From contig NZ_JACBYW010000004.1 of the NCBI RefSeq assembly GCF_013408175.1, positions 381,583 to 445,582 of the forward strand: 64,000 bases of DNA, written 5' to 3'. Below the pieces are notes generated by a model. That model made no database searches. It was not told the DNA's origin and was given only the letters and a program-made list of their open reading frames with translations. This DNA comes from Actinopolyspora biskrensis (GTDB taxonomy: Bacteria > Actinomycetota > Actinomycetes > Mycobacteriales > Pseudonocardiaceae). Positions 1-7,910 of the stretch are shown here, in pieces. The position numbers were made by a program, and so were the translations under genes. Position 1 is the first letter of the stretch. Each line of letters starts with the position of its first letter.

Positions 1-17
1 CACGCCGGCCCCGCCGG

Positions 18-87
18 ACGTTTCGCGCGAAACCGTCACTCCGGAATGGCTCCGGGAGGAACGTTTCGCGCGAAACGTTCCTCCCGG
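18..87. repeat. paired GTTTCGCGCGAAAC palindromes, copy 1
   Basis: Two copies of the 14-bp palindrome GTTTCGCGCGAAAC lie at 20-33 and 63-76, 43 bp apart. Between them is a CTCCGGAA-like inner segment. The same arrangement recurs at 48340-48399 with a 42-bp spacing. Both copies sit just past the 3' end of a gene (pmt here, glpK there). The function is unknown. The palindrome resembles parS in its arms but not its centre. Confidence 0.75.
52..87 (-). terminator. 36-bp perfect palindrome, likely pmt terminator
   Basis: Positions 52-87 form a perfect inverted repeat with 18-bp arms and no spacer, centred between 69 and 70. It lies immediately beyond the pmt stop codon, so as RNA it would fold into a very stable hairpin. 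There is no U-tract. The core is the second GTTTCGCGCGAAAC copy, so the same DNA could also be a protein-binding site. Confidence 0.55.
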
Positions 88-93
88 CGGGGA

Positions 94-1671
94 TCAACGC
101 CAGGAGGGCAACCAGAGCTCGGCCTGCCAGTGCGCCTCGGTGATCGAAAAGCCGTTGAGTATCGGCCACAGCCACACGAAGTTCGCCACCACCAGCCCCA
201 CGTACAGCGCGATGGCCAGCATGCCCGTCTTCCGGCGCTCGGGGGAGGCGTTCGCCCGCCCGAGAACCTCACCGAGCACGAGCACGATCCCCAGCACGAG
301 GAACGGCGCGAGCGGGGTCGCGTAGAAGTAGTACATCTGCCTGGCGAGGTTGCCGAACCACGGGAGGAAACCGGCGCAGTACCCGACCAGCACCGCCGCG
401 TAGCGCCAGTCCATGCGGGCGGTCGCCCGCCACACGGCCCATCCGGCCACCGGAAGCGCCAACCACCACAGCGCCGGGGTGCCCAGCAGCATCGTGGCCT
501 GGACGCAGTCACCCTGCCCGCACCCGGGCATGCCGGACTCGTAGTAGTACAGCATCGGACGCATGCCCATCGGCCACGCCCAGGGCTTGGACTCCCACGG
601 GTGCGGGTCGTCGCCGGTGACCAGGTGGGTGTGGAACTCCAGCACGTTGAAGTGGTAGTACAGCAGCGAGCGGAGCACGTCCGGCAGGAAGCCGAAGCCC
701 ACGTCGTCGGCGATCTCCGCCGCGTGGCGGTCGGTGGCGGTCTCACTGGCGTACCAGCCCGCCCAGGTGGCGAAGTAGACGCCGAGCGCGAGCACCAGCA
801 GCGACCCCAGGCCGGGGACGGTGTCGCGTACCAGGGCTCCGAGCCAGGGGCGGCGCACCCCGGCGCCGCGCCGGGCCAGCGCGTCCCAGACGATGCTCAG
901 CAGGAGGAACGCCGCGACGTAGTAGATGCCGCTCCACTTCACCCCGCAGGAGATGCCGAGCAGCACGCCCGCGCCGAAGCGCCACCAGCGGAAGCCGAGC
1001 CGGGGCCCGAACACCGAGTCCTCGGCGCGGTTCTCGGTGACCACCAGCGCCATCCTGGCGCGCACCCGGTCGCGATCGACCAGCAGGCAGGAGAACGCCG
1101 CGAGCACGAACAGCGCGTGGAAAACGTCGAGCATCCCCACGCGCGCCTGCACGTGGCTGACCCCGTCGCAGATCAGCAGCACCCCGGCCAGCGCGCCGAG
1201 CAGGGTGGAACGGGTCATGCGGCGCGCGATCCGGATGATCAGCAGCACCATCAGGGTGCCCGCCAGCGCGGCACTCACCCTCCAACCCCAGGGGGTGTAC
1301 CCGAACAGCCACTCCCCGGCGGCGATGAGCTGTTTGCCCACCGGCGGGTGAGCGACCAGCTCGTAGCCGGGGTTGTCCTCGAACCCGCCGTTGCGCAGCA
1401 TTTGCCACGCCTGGGGGACGTAGTGCTTCTCGTCGAAGACGGGGGTTCCCTCGTCGGTGGCGTGTCCCAGCCGCCAGAAGCGGACGACGCCCGCGACGAG
1501 GGTCACCACGAGGGTGACGATCCACCCGCGGAGCCGGTCCGCGGGTTCCCGCGGGGTGAGCAGTGCGGCCCGGTCGTGCTCACCCGGATACCGAACCGGC
1601 GGAACCTGACCGTCGCGAACCGTTCCGTCGCGGACGGCGTTGCCACCTGAGCTCGGCACGAGGACGTTCAC
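94..1671 (-). CDS. pmt: Protein O-mannosyltransferase (PMT family, GT39)
   Basis: This polytopic membrane enzyme transfers mannose from polyprenyl-phosphate-mannose to Ser/Thr of exported proteins. About ten hydrophobic segments are visible in roughly 525 residues. The first extracytoplasmic loop carries the Asp-Glu pair expected for PMT catalysis, in the context PVFDEKHYVPQ. It is divergent from rsmI, exactly as Rv1002c and Rv1003 are in M. tuberculosis. The reading frame allows a TTG at 1677, but I prefer GTG 1671 because a TANNNT box (TACGAT, 1683 to 1678) lies 6 nt upstream, which predicts a leaderless transcript. In actinobacteria, Pmt glycosylates Sec-exported lipoproteins and secreted enzymes; the chitinase and lipoproteins of this window are possible clients (inference). 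Confidence 0.9.
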   Translation of the reverse strand: MNVLVPSSGGNAVRDGTVRDGQVPPVRYPGEHDRAALLTPREPADRLRGWIVTLVVTLVAGVVRFWRLGHATDEGTPVFDEKHYVPQAWQMLRNGGFEDNPGYELVAHPPVGKQLIAAGEWLFGYTPWGWRVSAALAGTLMVLLIIRIARRMTRSTLLGALAGVLLICDGVSHVQARVGMLDVFHALFVLAAFSCLLVDRDRVRARMALVVTENRAEDSVFGPRLGFRWWRFGAGVLLGISCGVKWSGIYYVAAFLLLSIVWDALARRGAGVRRPWLGALVRDTVPGLGSLLVLALGVYFATWAGWYASETATDRHAAEIADDVGFGFLPDVLRSLLYYHFNVLEFHTHLVTGDDPHPWESKPWAWPMGMRPMLYYYESGMPGCGQGDCVQATMLLGTPALWWLALPVAGWAVWRATARMDWRYAAVLVGYCAGFLPWFGNLARQMYYFYATPLAPFLVLGIVLVLGEVLGRANASPERRKTGMLAIALYVGLVVANFVWLWPILNGFSITEAHWQAELWLPSWR

Positions 1672-1677
1672 ACCCAA

Positions 1678-1687
1678 ATCGTATGGT
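1678..1687. promoter_or_regulatory. Overlapping divergent -10 boxes, pmt / rsmI
   Basis: On the + strand TATGGT (1682-1687) lies 7 nt before the rsmI GTG at 1695. On the - strand TACGAT (1683 to 1678) lies 6 nt before the pmt GTG at 1671. The two boxes share the bases at 1682-1683. Both spacings are those of leaderless actinobacterial promoters, so the two genes would compete for one polymerase-binding site. Confidence 0.6.
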
Positions 1688-1694
1688 GGTCGTT

Positions 1695-2540
1695 GTGACT
1701 GACGAATCCGGACCGGGCACGTTGTTGCTCGCGGCCACTCCGCTAGGTGACGCGCGGGACGCGTCCCCCCGACTGACCGAGGCTCTCGCCACCGCGGACG
1801 TGGTGGCCGCCGAGGACACCAGGAGGGTTCGTGCCCTGGCCACCGCCCTCGACGTCGATCCGGGAGGCAGGGTACTCAGTTACTACGACGCCGTGGAAGC
1901 GGCACGCGAGCCCGCGCTGCTGGAGGCGTTGCGCGGCGGTTCCACCGTCCTGTTGGTCACCGACGCGGGAATGCCCAGCGTCTCGGACCCCGGGTACCGG
2001 TTGGTCTCCGCCTGCGCGGCCGAAGGCCTGCACGTGACCTGCCTGCCGGGGCCGAGCGCGGTGACCACGGCGCTGGCCCTGTCCGGTCTGCCCTCCGACA
2101 GGTTCTGCTTCGAAGGGTTTCCCCCGCGCAAACAGGGGCCCCGCAAGCGCTGGCTGGCCGGCTTGGCCTCCGAGCGGCGGACGTGCGTGTTCTTCGAGGC
2201 CCCGCACCGGGTGGCGGCGACGCTCGCCGACGCGGCCGAGGTGCTCGGCACGGATCGGCGCGCGGCGGTTTGCCGCGAGCTGACCAAGACCTACGAGCAG
2301 GTTCGGCGCGGCGAGCTCGGCGAGCTGGCCGGGTGGGCAGCCGAGGGCGTGCGGGGCGAGATCACCGTGGTGCTGGCCGGAGCCGAGGTCGTCCAGGCCG
2401 ATCCGTCCGAGTTCGTCGAGCAGGTGGAGCGCCGTGCGGCTTCCGGGGTGCGGCTCAAGGACGCCGTGGCCGAGATAGCCGAGCTCGGCGGCGTCCGGAA
2501 GAAGGAGCTCTACGACGCGGTGCTGGCCGCCCGCGGATGA
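1695..2540 (+). CDS. rsmI: 16S rRNA (cytidine1402-2'-O)-methyltransferase RsmI
   Basis: RsmI 2'-O-methylates C1402 in the decoding centre of 16S rRNA using S-adenosylmethionine. The 281-residue product has the tetrapyrrole-methylase-like fold. It shows an N-terminal glycine-rich SAM loop ([10 protein letters not shown]), the conserved AEDTRR motif, [11 protein letters not shown] and the [12 protein letters not shown] and FEGFPPRK segments of the YraL/RsmI family. The ORF is open upstream to an ATG at 1683, but GTG 1695 fits a leaderless start 7 nt after TATGGT. It is divergent from pmt and its stop overlaps the ATGA at which an extended upp reading frame could begin. Confidence 0.93.
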   Translation: MTDESGPGTLLLAATPLGDARDASPRLTEALATADVVAAEDTRRVRALATALDVDPGGRVLSYYDAVEAAREPALLEALRGGSTVLLVTDAGMPSVSDPGYRLVSACAAEGLHVTCLPGPSAVTTALALSGLPSDRFCFEGFPPRKQGPRKRWLAGLASERRTCVFFEAPHRVAATLADAAEVLGTDRRAAVCRELTKTYEQVRRGELGELAGWAAEGVRGEITVVLAGAEVVQADPSEFVEQVERRAASGVRLKDAVAEIAELGGVRKKELYDAVLAARG

Positions 2541-2549
2541 GCTTGCCGA

Positions 2550-2555
2550 TACCGT
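2550..2555 (+). promoter_or_regulatory. TANNNT box before upp
   Basis: TACCGT ends 8 nt before the upp ATG at 2564. No Shine-Dalgarno sequence precedes that ATG. This suggests that upp has its own leaderless transcript in addition to any read-through from rsmI. Confidence 0.4.
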
Positions 2556-2563
2556 GGACGACC

Positions 2564-3187
2564 ATGGATGTCCGGGTCATCGAACACCCCCTCACGCAGG
2601 CTCGACTGTCGACCATGCGCGACGCGCGCACCGACAACGCGACGTTCCGCGCCGCACTGCAGGAACTGACTCTGATGCTGCTCTACGAGGCCATCCGGGA
2701 CGCCGAGGTGGCCGAGGAGTTCATCCACACGCCGGTGGCGCGCACCAAGGGGTACCGACTGGCGAACCCGCCGTTGCTGGTCCCGGTGCTGCGTGCCGGG
2801 CTGGGGATGGCCGACCAGGCACACCGCCTGATCCCGGAGGCCCAGATGGGCTTCATCGGGCTGGCCAGGGACGAGGAGACGCTGCGGCCCACTCCGTATC
2901 TGGAGTCGTTGCCCGACGACCTGTCCGGACGTCCCGTGATCGTGCTCGACCCGATGCTGGCCACCGGTGGTTCGATGCTCCACACGATCAGGCTGCTGCA
3001 CGAGAGGGGAGCCGCCGACATCACGGCGATCTGCACGCTGGCCGCTCCGGAGGGGATCGACCGGCTGTCGGAGTCGGGGCGGCCGGTGCGGCTGGTCACG
3101 GCCAGTGTGGACGAGAGGCTCAACGAGTCCGGGTTCATCGTCCCCGGGCTCGGTGACGCGGGGGACCGGGAGTACGGGCCGCGCTGA
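2564..3187 (+). CDS. upp: Uracil phosphoribosyltransferase
   Basis: Upp makes UMP from uracil and PRPP for pyrimidine salvage in the cytosol. The 207-residue length from ATG 2564 is the family norm, and the [10 protein letters not shown] start resembles other actinobacterial Upp proteins. The PRPP-binding motif is visible as [13 protein letters not shown], and the C-terminal uracil-binding segment as [11 protein letters not shown]. An in-frame ATG at 2537 overlaps the rsmI stop (ATGA) and would add nine residues; the conserved start and the TANNNT box argue for 2564. In M. tuberculosis upp lies beside pmmB and deoD, which are 6-9 kb away here. Confidence 0.93.
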   Translation: MDVRVIEHPLTQARLSTMRDARTDNATFRAALQELTLMLLYEAIRDAEVAEEFIHTPVARTKGYRLANPPLLVPVLRAGLGMADQAHRLIPEAQMGFIGLARDEETLRPTPYLESLPDDLSGRPVIVLDPMLATGGSMLHTIRLLHERGAADITAICTLAAPEGIDRLSESGRPVRLVTASVDERLNESGFIVPGLGDAGDREYGPR

Positions 3188-3201
3188 GCGGGGGTTTCCG
3201 T

Positions 3202-3260
3202 CCGGGGAGTCCGAGGTTCGTCCCGCCGGGGCCGGCCGGAGCGGAACCTCGGCTCCCGGG
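3202..3260 (+). terminator. Hairpin downstream of upp
   Basis: CCGAGGTTC (3211-3219) pairs with GAACCTCGG (3244-3252), and the stem is extended outward by GGGGAG against CTCCC with one bulged T. It lies 15 bp past the upp stop. There is no strong T-tract. The right arm contains GCGGAACCTC, also found in the 70-bp dispersed repeat, so this may be a degenerate copy. Confidence 0.45.
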
Positions 3261-3336
3261 GGGCGGGTGTTCCGGTCTCGGGCCCGCGGTCGCCCGGAGA
3301 GCTTCGGTGCGGGCTGCGTCCGAACGAGTGAGAGAT

Positions 3337-3370
3337 TGGTCCATACCTTGACCGAGGTTGGTCTAGACCA
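3337..3370 (+). promoter_or_regulatory. DasR-type operator pair upstream of chitinase
   Basis: TGGTCTAGACCA at 3359-3370 is a perfect 12-bp palindrome identical to the core of the dre element bound by the GntR-family regulator DasR in Streptomyces. A weaker match, TGGTCCATACCT, lies at 3337-3348, exactly 22 bp upstream, and resembles the 12-bp direct repeats of Streptomyces chitinase promoters. The chitinase ATG is at 3412. The inferred effect is repression released by phosphorylated amino sugars. No dasR gene is in the window. Confidence 0.7.
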
Positions 3371-3411
3371 CATCGTGTGGGCATCCCGCAACGACGAACC
3401 GGGAGTGATCG

Positions 3412-4800
3412 ATGTCTCTGAATCCACGTTCGACCCGGCGATTACCGGCACTGGCCGCGGGAACGGCGGTGTTCGCCGGAATGCTCGCCGTCCCCGCCTC
3501 GGCCACGGTCGACGAGAAATCCGAACAGCGTGCCACCGGAGGTGACACCGCGGTCATCCAGCCCGCCGCCCAGAGCGGTTCCCGCAAGGTCGGCTACTTC
3601 ACCCAGTGGTCGATCTACGATCGGCAGTTCTACGTCAAGGACCTGGACACTTCGGGAACCGCGGAGAAGCTGACGCACATCAACTACGCCTTCGGGAACC
3701 TGGACCCGTCCGGGCAGTGCTTCACCGGCAATCAGGCCGGCGAAGCCGATGCCTGGGCCGACTACCAGAAGCGCTTCTCCGCGGCCAACTCCGTGGACGG
3801 CGAGGCCGACACCTGGGACCAGCCCCTGGCGGGCAACCTCAACCAGCTCAAGGAGCTCAAGGAGAAGCACCCGCACCTCGAGGTTTACCTCTCGCTCGGA
3901 GGGTGGTCCTGGTCGGAGAACTTCCACGAGGCGGCCGCCACCCCGCAGTCCCGCACCCAGCACGTGAAGTCCTGCATCGACATGTGGCTGCGCGGCAACC
4001 TGCCCCAACTCGGTGGTTCGCCGCAGGGAGGCGAGGGAGTCGCCGAGGGAGTGTTCGACGGAATCGACATCGACTGGGAGTGGCCCGCTTCCGAGGGCGG
4101 ACCCGGCAACGTCGTCGATCCCGCGGACAAGGAGAACTACACCAAGCTGCTGCGGGAGTGGCGCGATCAACTCGACGCCCTGGAGAACGAGACGGGGCGG
4201 GCCTACGACCTGACGGCCTTCCTGCCCGCGTCCCCGGACAAGATCGAGGCGGGCTTCGAGGTCGACAAGATCTTCGACTCGCTGGACTTCGCCACCGTCC
4301 AGGGCTATGACCTGCACGGGGCCTACGAGGAGACGACCAACCACCAGTCGGCGCTGCGTAGTCCGGCCGGAGATCCCTCGCCCGAGCGGTTCAGCATCGA
4401 CCAGACCACGGACGAGTACCTGGCCAGAGGCGCACCCGCCGATGAGCTGGTTCTCGGAGTGCCGTTCTACGGACGGGGCTGGACCGGGGTTCCGGACCGC
4501 AACAACGGCCTGTTCCAGACCTCCACCGGCCCGGCCCCCGCGACGTACGAGGACGGCTACGAGGACTACAAGACGCTCAAGCAGAAAGCCGGGCAGTACA
4601 CCCTGCACCGGGACGAGGAGGCCGGGTTCGCCTGGTTGTTCGACGGCGACACCTTCTGGACGTTCGACGACCCGACCGAGATCGCCAGGAAGATGGGCTA
4701 CGTCAACGACAACGGACTCGGCGGAGCCATGATCTGGTCGCTGGACGGGGACACCGCGGACGGTGAGCTCATGACCGCCGTGGACCAAAACCTGGAGTGA
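3412..4800 (+). CDS. Secreted GH18 chitinase
   Basis: This is an extracellular endochitinase-type enzyme that hydrolyses beta-1,4-GlcNAc chains. The 462-residue precursor has a signal peptide (Arg at 9-10, hydrophobic core, PASA cleavage site near residue 31). The catalytic domain begins at KVGYFTQWSIYDRQF. The GH18 signature is DGIDIDWEW, with catalytic Glu223. Late motifs include VPFYGRGW and the terminal GGAMIWSLDGD. No chitin-binding or fibronectin module is present, so it is a bare catalytic domain. The ATG at 3412 has GGGAG 7 nt upstream. The DasR-type operator pair at 3337-3370 implies control by GlcNAc availability. Residues between the signal and the domain are Ser/Thr/Gln-rich. Confidence 0.95.
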   Translation: MSLNPRSTRRLPALAAGTAVFAGMLAVPASATVDEKSEQRATGGDTAVIQPAAQSGSRKVGYFTQWSIYDRQFYVKDLDTSGTAEKLTHINYAFGNLDPSGQCFTGNQAGEADAWADYQKRFSAANSVDGEADTWDQPLAGNLNQLKELKEKHPHLEVYLSLGGWSWSENFHEAAATPQSRTQHVKSCIDMWLRGNLPQLGGSPQGGEGVAEGVFDGIDIDWEWPASEGGPGNVVDPADKENYTKLLREWRDQLDALENETGRAYDLTAFLPASPDKIEAGFEVDKIFDSLDFATVQGYDLHGAYEETTNHQSALRSPAGDPSPERFSIDQTTDEYLARGAPADELVLGVPFYGRGWTGVPDRNNGLFQTSTGPAPATYEDGYEDYKTLKQKAGQYTLHRDEEAGFAWLFDGDTFWTFDDPTEIARKMGYVNDNGLGGAMIWSLDGDTADGELMTAVDQNLE

Positions 4801-4844
4801 CCTGGTAAGACGGTGCGGGTCCGACGTGGCGGGATCCGTGTCGA

Positions 4845-4878
4845 CCCCCGGTGCGGTTCCCACCCGCACCGGGGGTTT
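4845..4878 (+). terminator. Rho-independent terminator of chitinase gene
   Basis: CCCCCGGTGCGG (4845-4856) and CCGCACCGGGGG (4864-4875) form a perfect 12-bp stem with a 7-nt loop. It is followed by TTT. It lies 45 bp after the chitinase stop. Confidence 0.75.
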
Positions 4879-4981
4879 CCCGCGTCCGCGCCCGGAACTC
4901 ACCCGGCGTACGCGAGCTGTTGACGGGCGATTCGCGTTGCCGGTGACGCCCGTTTCGCCCGTGCCATGTCAAGCTGTGCGT

Positions 4982-6163
4982 GTGCTATCACGACATAAGG
5001 TTGTCCGAGGAGCCGCCCTCGCCGCGATCGCCACGGGAACCGTGTATCGCAGCGTGCGCACGCTCCGGAAAGCGCGCTCCATACTGCCGCTCGGTCAGGA
5101 ACCGTCGAGCACCGTTCTTCCGCCCACCGTCACCGTGGTGGTCCCCGCCCGCAACGAAGAAGCGGTGCTGGACAACTGTCTGCGTGGAATACGCGAGCAG
5201 ACCTACGGTTCGGAACGCGGAACGGGAAGCGACTCACCTACTCTGCGGGTCGTGGTGGTCGACGACGGTTCCACCGACCGAACCGGTGAGATCGCCGACG
5301 AACACGCCGCGCAGGACCCCAGGGTGCGCGTCGTGCACAGCGAGGGGCCTCCGCCCGGTTGGAGCGGCAAGGTGCACGCGATGCACACCGGGGTGGAGGC
5401 CGCGGGTCAGCCCGAGGCGGGCGAGTGGCTGCTCTTCGTCGACGCCGACACGGTGCTCGCCCCGGAACTGCTCTCCAAACTGCTCGGCACGGCCGAACGG
5501 GCCGATGCGGACCTGGTCTCGACCCCGGGCGGTCCTCCCGAGGACAGCTCGGCCAGCTGGCCGGTGCTGATGCCCGCGGGCCTGCAGATGATCGGGGAGA
5601 ACGCCGATCCCAGGGGTGAGGGCGGCAAGGCCTTCGCCATCGGGCACTGCATCCTGCTGCGACGTTCGCACTACGAGAAGATCGGCGGTTGGGCATCGTT
5701 GTCCGGTCGTCGCAACGAGGACATCGCCATCGCCACGGCCGTGCGGGACCACGGCGGGGTGACGAGGCTCGTCGAGGGGCTCTCGTACGTGACCACGAGC
5801 GGTATGGATCCGTTCAAGCAGGGCTGGGACTCGTTCCGCAAGAGCTTCGTCGCGGGCACGAACGGTTCGCTGCCCGTGCTGCTGGGGGTCGGTTTCGGCC
5901 AGATCGCGTTGTCGCTGGCCTCGCCCGCGATGGTCGCCGCGGGGGTGCGCACCCGGAAACCGGGTCTGGTCGCGCTCGGCGCGGCCGGTTGGGCCGCGCA
6001 GAGCGTCTCGCACCACCGGACGGCTCGGGTGATGCACGCCAATCCGGGGCTGGCCCCGGTCGCGCCGTTCACCAACGCCGTGTTCGGGGGGATCACGCTG
6101 CACGGGGCCGTCGAAGTGGTGCGCGGGGCGACCAGCTGGAAGGGTCGCGCGTCGACCTTCTGA
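4982..6163 (+). CDS. Membrane-associated GT2 family glycosyltransferase
   Basis: The product (about 393 residues) is a nucleotide-sugar-dependent transferase of family GT2. The GT-A fold is visible from PTVTVVVPARNEE, with the VVVDDGSTDRT motif, the metal-binding LLFVDADTVL (DxD) and the acceptor-region sequence NEDIAIATAV. The C-terminal third has two or three hydrophobic segments. The arrangement resembles CrtQ/HpnB-type enzymes that glycosylate carotenoids or hopanoids, but no carotenoid or hopanoid genes are adjacent, so the acceptor is not known. The start is uncertain: GTG 4982 lies 6 nt after CAAGCT, a weak -10, and GTG 4976 is also possible. A longer upstream extension in frame is low-complexity and probably not translated. 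Confidence 0.75.
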   Translation: MLSRHKVVRGAALAAIATGTVYRSVRTLRKARSILPLGQEPSSTVLPPTVTVVVPARNEEAVLDNCLRGIREQTYGSERGTGSDSPTLRVVVVDDGSTDRTGEIADEHAAQDPRVRVVHSEGPPPGWSGKVHAMHTGVEAAGQPEAGEWLLFVDADTVLAPELLSKLLGTAERADADLVSTPGGPPEDSSASWPVLMPAGLQMIGENADPRGEGGKAFAIGHCILLRRSHYEKIGGWASLSGRRNEDIAIATAVRDHGGVTRLVEGLSYVTTSGMDPFKQGWDSFRKSFVAGTNGSLPVLLGVGFGQIALSLASPAMVAAGVRTRKPGLVALGAAGWAAQSVSHHRTARVMHANPGLAPVAPFTNAVFGGITLHGAVEVVRGATSWKGRASTF

Positions 6164-6186
6164 TCGGGGCTTTCCGTTCGGGGCGC

Positions 6187-6270
6187 CGTGGGGCCGCCGG
6201 AGCGGAACCTCCCGCCGGTTCGTGAGCGGGCGCCCGACACCGGGTGACTGTCCGCACGACGTCGAGCCGT
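6187..6270 (+). repeat. 70-bp dispersed repeat (family 2), copy at 6.2 kb
   Basis: The segment GCGGAACCTCCCGCCGG followed by TCGTGAGCGGGCGCCCGACA and CCGCACGACGTCG is shared with copies at 40422, 42798 (reverse), 48678 and 57932 (reverse). This copy lies between the convergent GT2 gene and the ubiD remnant. Confidence 0.6.
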
Positions 6271-6286
6271 CCTCGTGATCCGGGGT

Positions 6287-6378
6287 TCGCACGAAACTCC
6301 CCGGAGCTCTCATGATCAATGTTTCGTGCGAGAAACGTGTGGAGCGCACTCCACATCGACTACTCGGAGTGCTTTTTT
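6287..6378 (+). ncRNA. Candidate structured RNA: two hairpins ending in T6
   Basis: TCGCACGAAAC (6287-6297) pairs perfectly with GTTTCGTGCGA (6321-6331). Directly downstream, GCACTCC (6346-6352) pairs with GGAGTGC (6366-6372), followed by six T residues (6373-6378). An intrinsic terminator with such a T-run is rare in this GC-rich window and lies more than 180 bp after the nearest upstream stop, with a repeat in between. It may end a small RNA or a long 3' UTR of the GT2 gene. No promoter is clear. Confidence 0.4.
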
Positions 6379-6679
6379 GGCTCCATTTCGCATCAACCGT
6401 TGTGGTGGGAAACAGCGCCGAACCGGGTGGTGCGGTATCGCCCGCAGCTGCCGAAACGCGCGTGAGCCGCCTCGGAGTCCCCGGCGCGCGGCCCGGAACT
6501 CGGCACGAGGCGTCAGCGGTCTGATTCGAACGGACCAACATTCCTACGACGGAATTCCCTGCTGTCGGATCAGAACGAATCCCGTTCCCCTCGGCTGGTC
6601 GTTCTGTTCCGGGAGGTCGGGTATGCGGTGGAGAGGTGGGGCGCCGAGGCTGGTGGTGCCGGTGGTGGTTGTAGCAGTG
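6379..6679. other. Gene-free stretch
   Basis: No convincing gene is seen between the T-run at 6378 and the ubiD remnant. Short ORFs here have no recognisable domain and atypical composition. The sequence is less GC-rich than its surroundings, as expected for decaying or intergenic DNA. Confidence 0.4.
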
Positions 6680-7090
6680 CGGAAAGTCCGGGACGTCCCC
6701 GCTCGCGCCACATGGCGTGGATCATGCCGAGGTGCTGTTGCGGCATCGCCGGTCCGACGAGCGTGTTGCGGCCGTGCAGCACGGTCCGGCTGACCGACCA
6801 ACTCGTCCACGTGCCGTCCGGGCTGGCCACGCCGTGGAAGCCGTAGGTTCCGAAGTAGCGGCCGCCGTCTTCCTGGTGCGGCAAGGGGACCGGGAAGCGC
6901 TCGAGGTCAACGTCCTCGCCGAGCTGGACGTGCTCCTCGCAAGGCGCGTCGGTGCCGTTGACCGGGGCGACCGGAGCGGCGTGCATGGCCTCGATCAGCC
7001 TTTCCACGATGTCACGTGGTGTGCTCTCCCGCGGCAGGCCGAAGTGAGCCGCAAGACGCCCGTAGCGGCCCGGTGTGGAGCAGCACCGCG
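6680..7090 (-). pseudogene. UbiD-family decarboxylase remnant
   Basis: On the - strand a readable stretch encodes the N-terminal region of a UbiD (prenylated-FMN-dependent) decarboxylase: RYGRLAAHFGLP, then EEHVQLGEDVDLERFPVP, EDGGRYFGTYGFHG and QQHLGMIHAMWRERG. A full UbiD has about 450-500 residues; here only about 130 remain. The upstream part containing GPAVLLH is in another frame. The downstream two-thirds is replaced by unrelated low-complexity sequence. It is therefore broken at both ends. No ubiX or intact partner is visible. Confidence 0.7.
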
Positions 7091-7270
7091 GGGCCGCCGG
7101 TCTGGTGGCCGGGTCCGCCGGCCGAGCTCACCGCACCGGCGACGGTGGTCCTGGGCTCGGCTGTGCTGGTCGGGGTATTCGCCCTGCTCAGCGCTCCGGC
7201 GCCGCACGCGCTGAGCCCGCTCGGCGCGGAGCGAAGAGGCCGGAGCCGTCCTCCGGGACGTCGCCGGCGA

Positions 7271-7723
7271 CTACGGCATCAGCCCGGCCGCCACGGTCGC
7301 GCCGAGTTCCCAGCAGGCGTCCAGCCCTTCCGAGTCGGGCTGTCCGGTGAGGTCGAGCGGTTCGGCGACCTGCTTCCAGCCGAGCCCGGTGGTGATCGAC
7401 CGGGCGGCCCGGATCGCGCCCTCGGTACCCTCGTTGCCGTGCACGTACAGCCCGAAGGGCCTGCCGCTCGTGGAGTCCAGGCACGGGTAGTAGATCTGAT
7501 CGAAGAAGTGCTTGAGCGCCCCGGACATGTACCCGAGGTTGGCCGGTGTCCCCAGCAGGTAGCCGTCGGCTTCGAGCACGTCGCAGGCCGTCGCGGCCAG
7601 CGCCGGCCGGCACACGACCTCCACGTCCTCGATCTCGTCGGTGGTGGCCCCTTCGACGACCTTCTCGAACATGGCCTGCATACCCGGCGATGGCGTGTGG
7701 TGGACGATCAGCAAACGCGGCAC
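7271..7723 (-). CDS. Flavodoxin / NADPH-dependent FMN reductase-like protein
   Basis: This 150-residue cytosolic protein has a flavodoxin-like fold: an N-terminal strand LLIVHHTPSPGM (phosphate-binding loop), then GYLLGTPANLGYMSGALKHF, which contacts the FMN ring in related reductases, and FGLYVHGNEGTEGAI. It is likely an FMN-binding quinone or nitro reductase-like protein. The GTG start at 7723 lies 7 nt after CATCCT, a weak -10. It follows the ubiD remnant on the same strand, so the two may once have formed an aromatic or flavin gene group (inference). Confidence 0.75.
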   Translation of the reverse strand: MPRLLIVHHTPSPGMQAMFEKVVEGATTDEIEDVEVVCRPALAATACDVLEADGYLLGTPANLGYMSGALKHFFDQIYYPCLDSTSGRPFGLYVHGNEGTEGAIRAARSITTGLGWKQVAEPLDLTGQPDSEGLDACWELGATVAAGLMP

Positions 7724-7910
7724 GCTTCCGAGGATGCCCTCTCGGATCTTCCGGTCGCAACGTCACCGGCGACGCCCCGCCCGCGACACGTGCCGGGGTG
7801 CTCCTGCTGCCCGGTCGAGCAGCTGCGAACTGGGGAAGCACGCTCCCGGGGCCACCGAAATCGCCCGTTCGAGGACAACGTGGACCGATCGACTGCCATG
7901 ATCGACGCTC

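Noticed and set aside
20-76. parS partition sites
   Set aside because: GTTTCGCGCGAAAC differs from parS (GTTTCACGTGAAAC) in the central four bases, no parAB or oriC genes are near, and the copies follow gene ends.
46-1650. 534-residue ORF on the + strand opposite pmt
   Set aside because: Composition is a GC-frame shadow rich in Arg/His/Pro with no domain; the opposite strand encodes a clear membrane enzyme.
6312-6524. 70-residue ORF overlapping the T6 hairpin
   Set aside because: It spans a terminator-like structure, has no ribosome-binding site and no recognisable domain.
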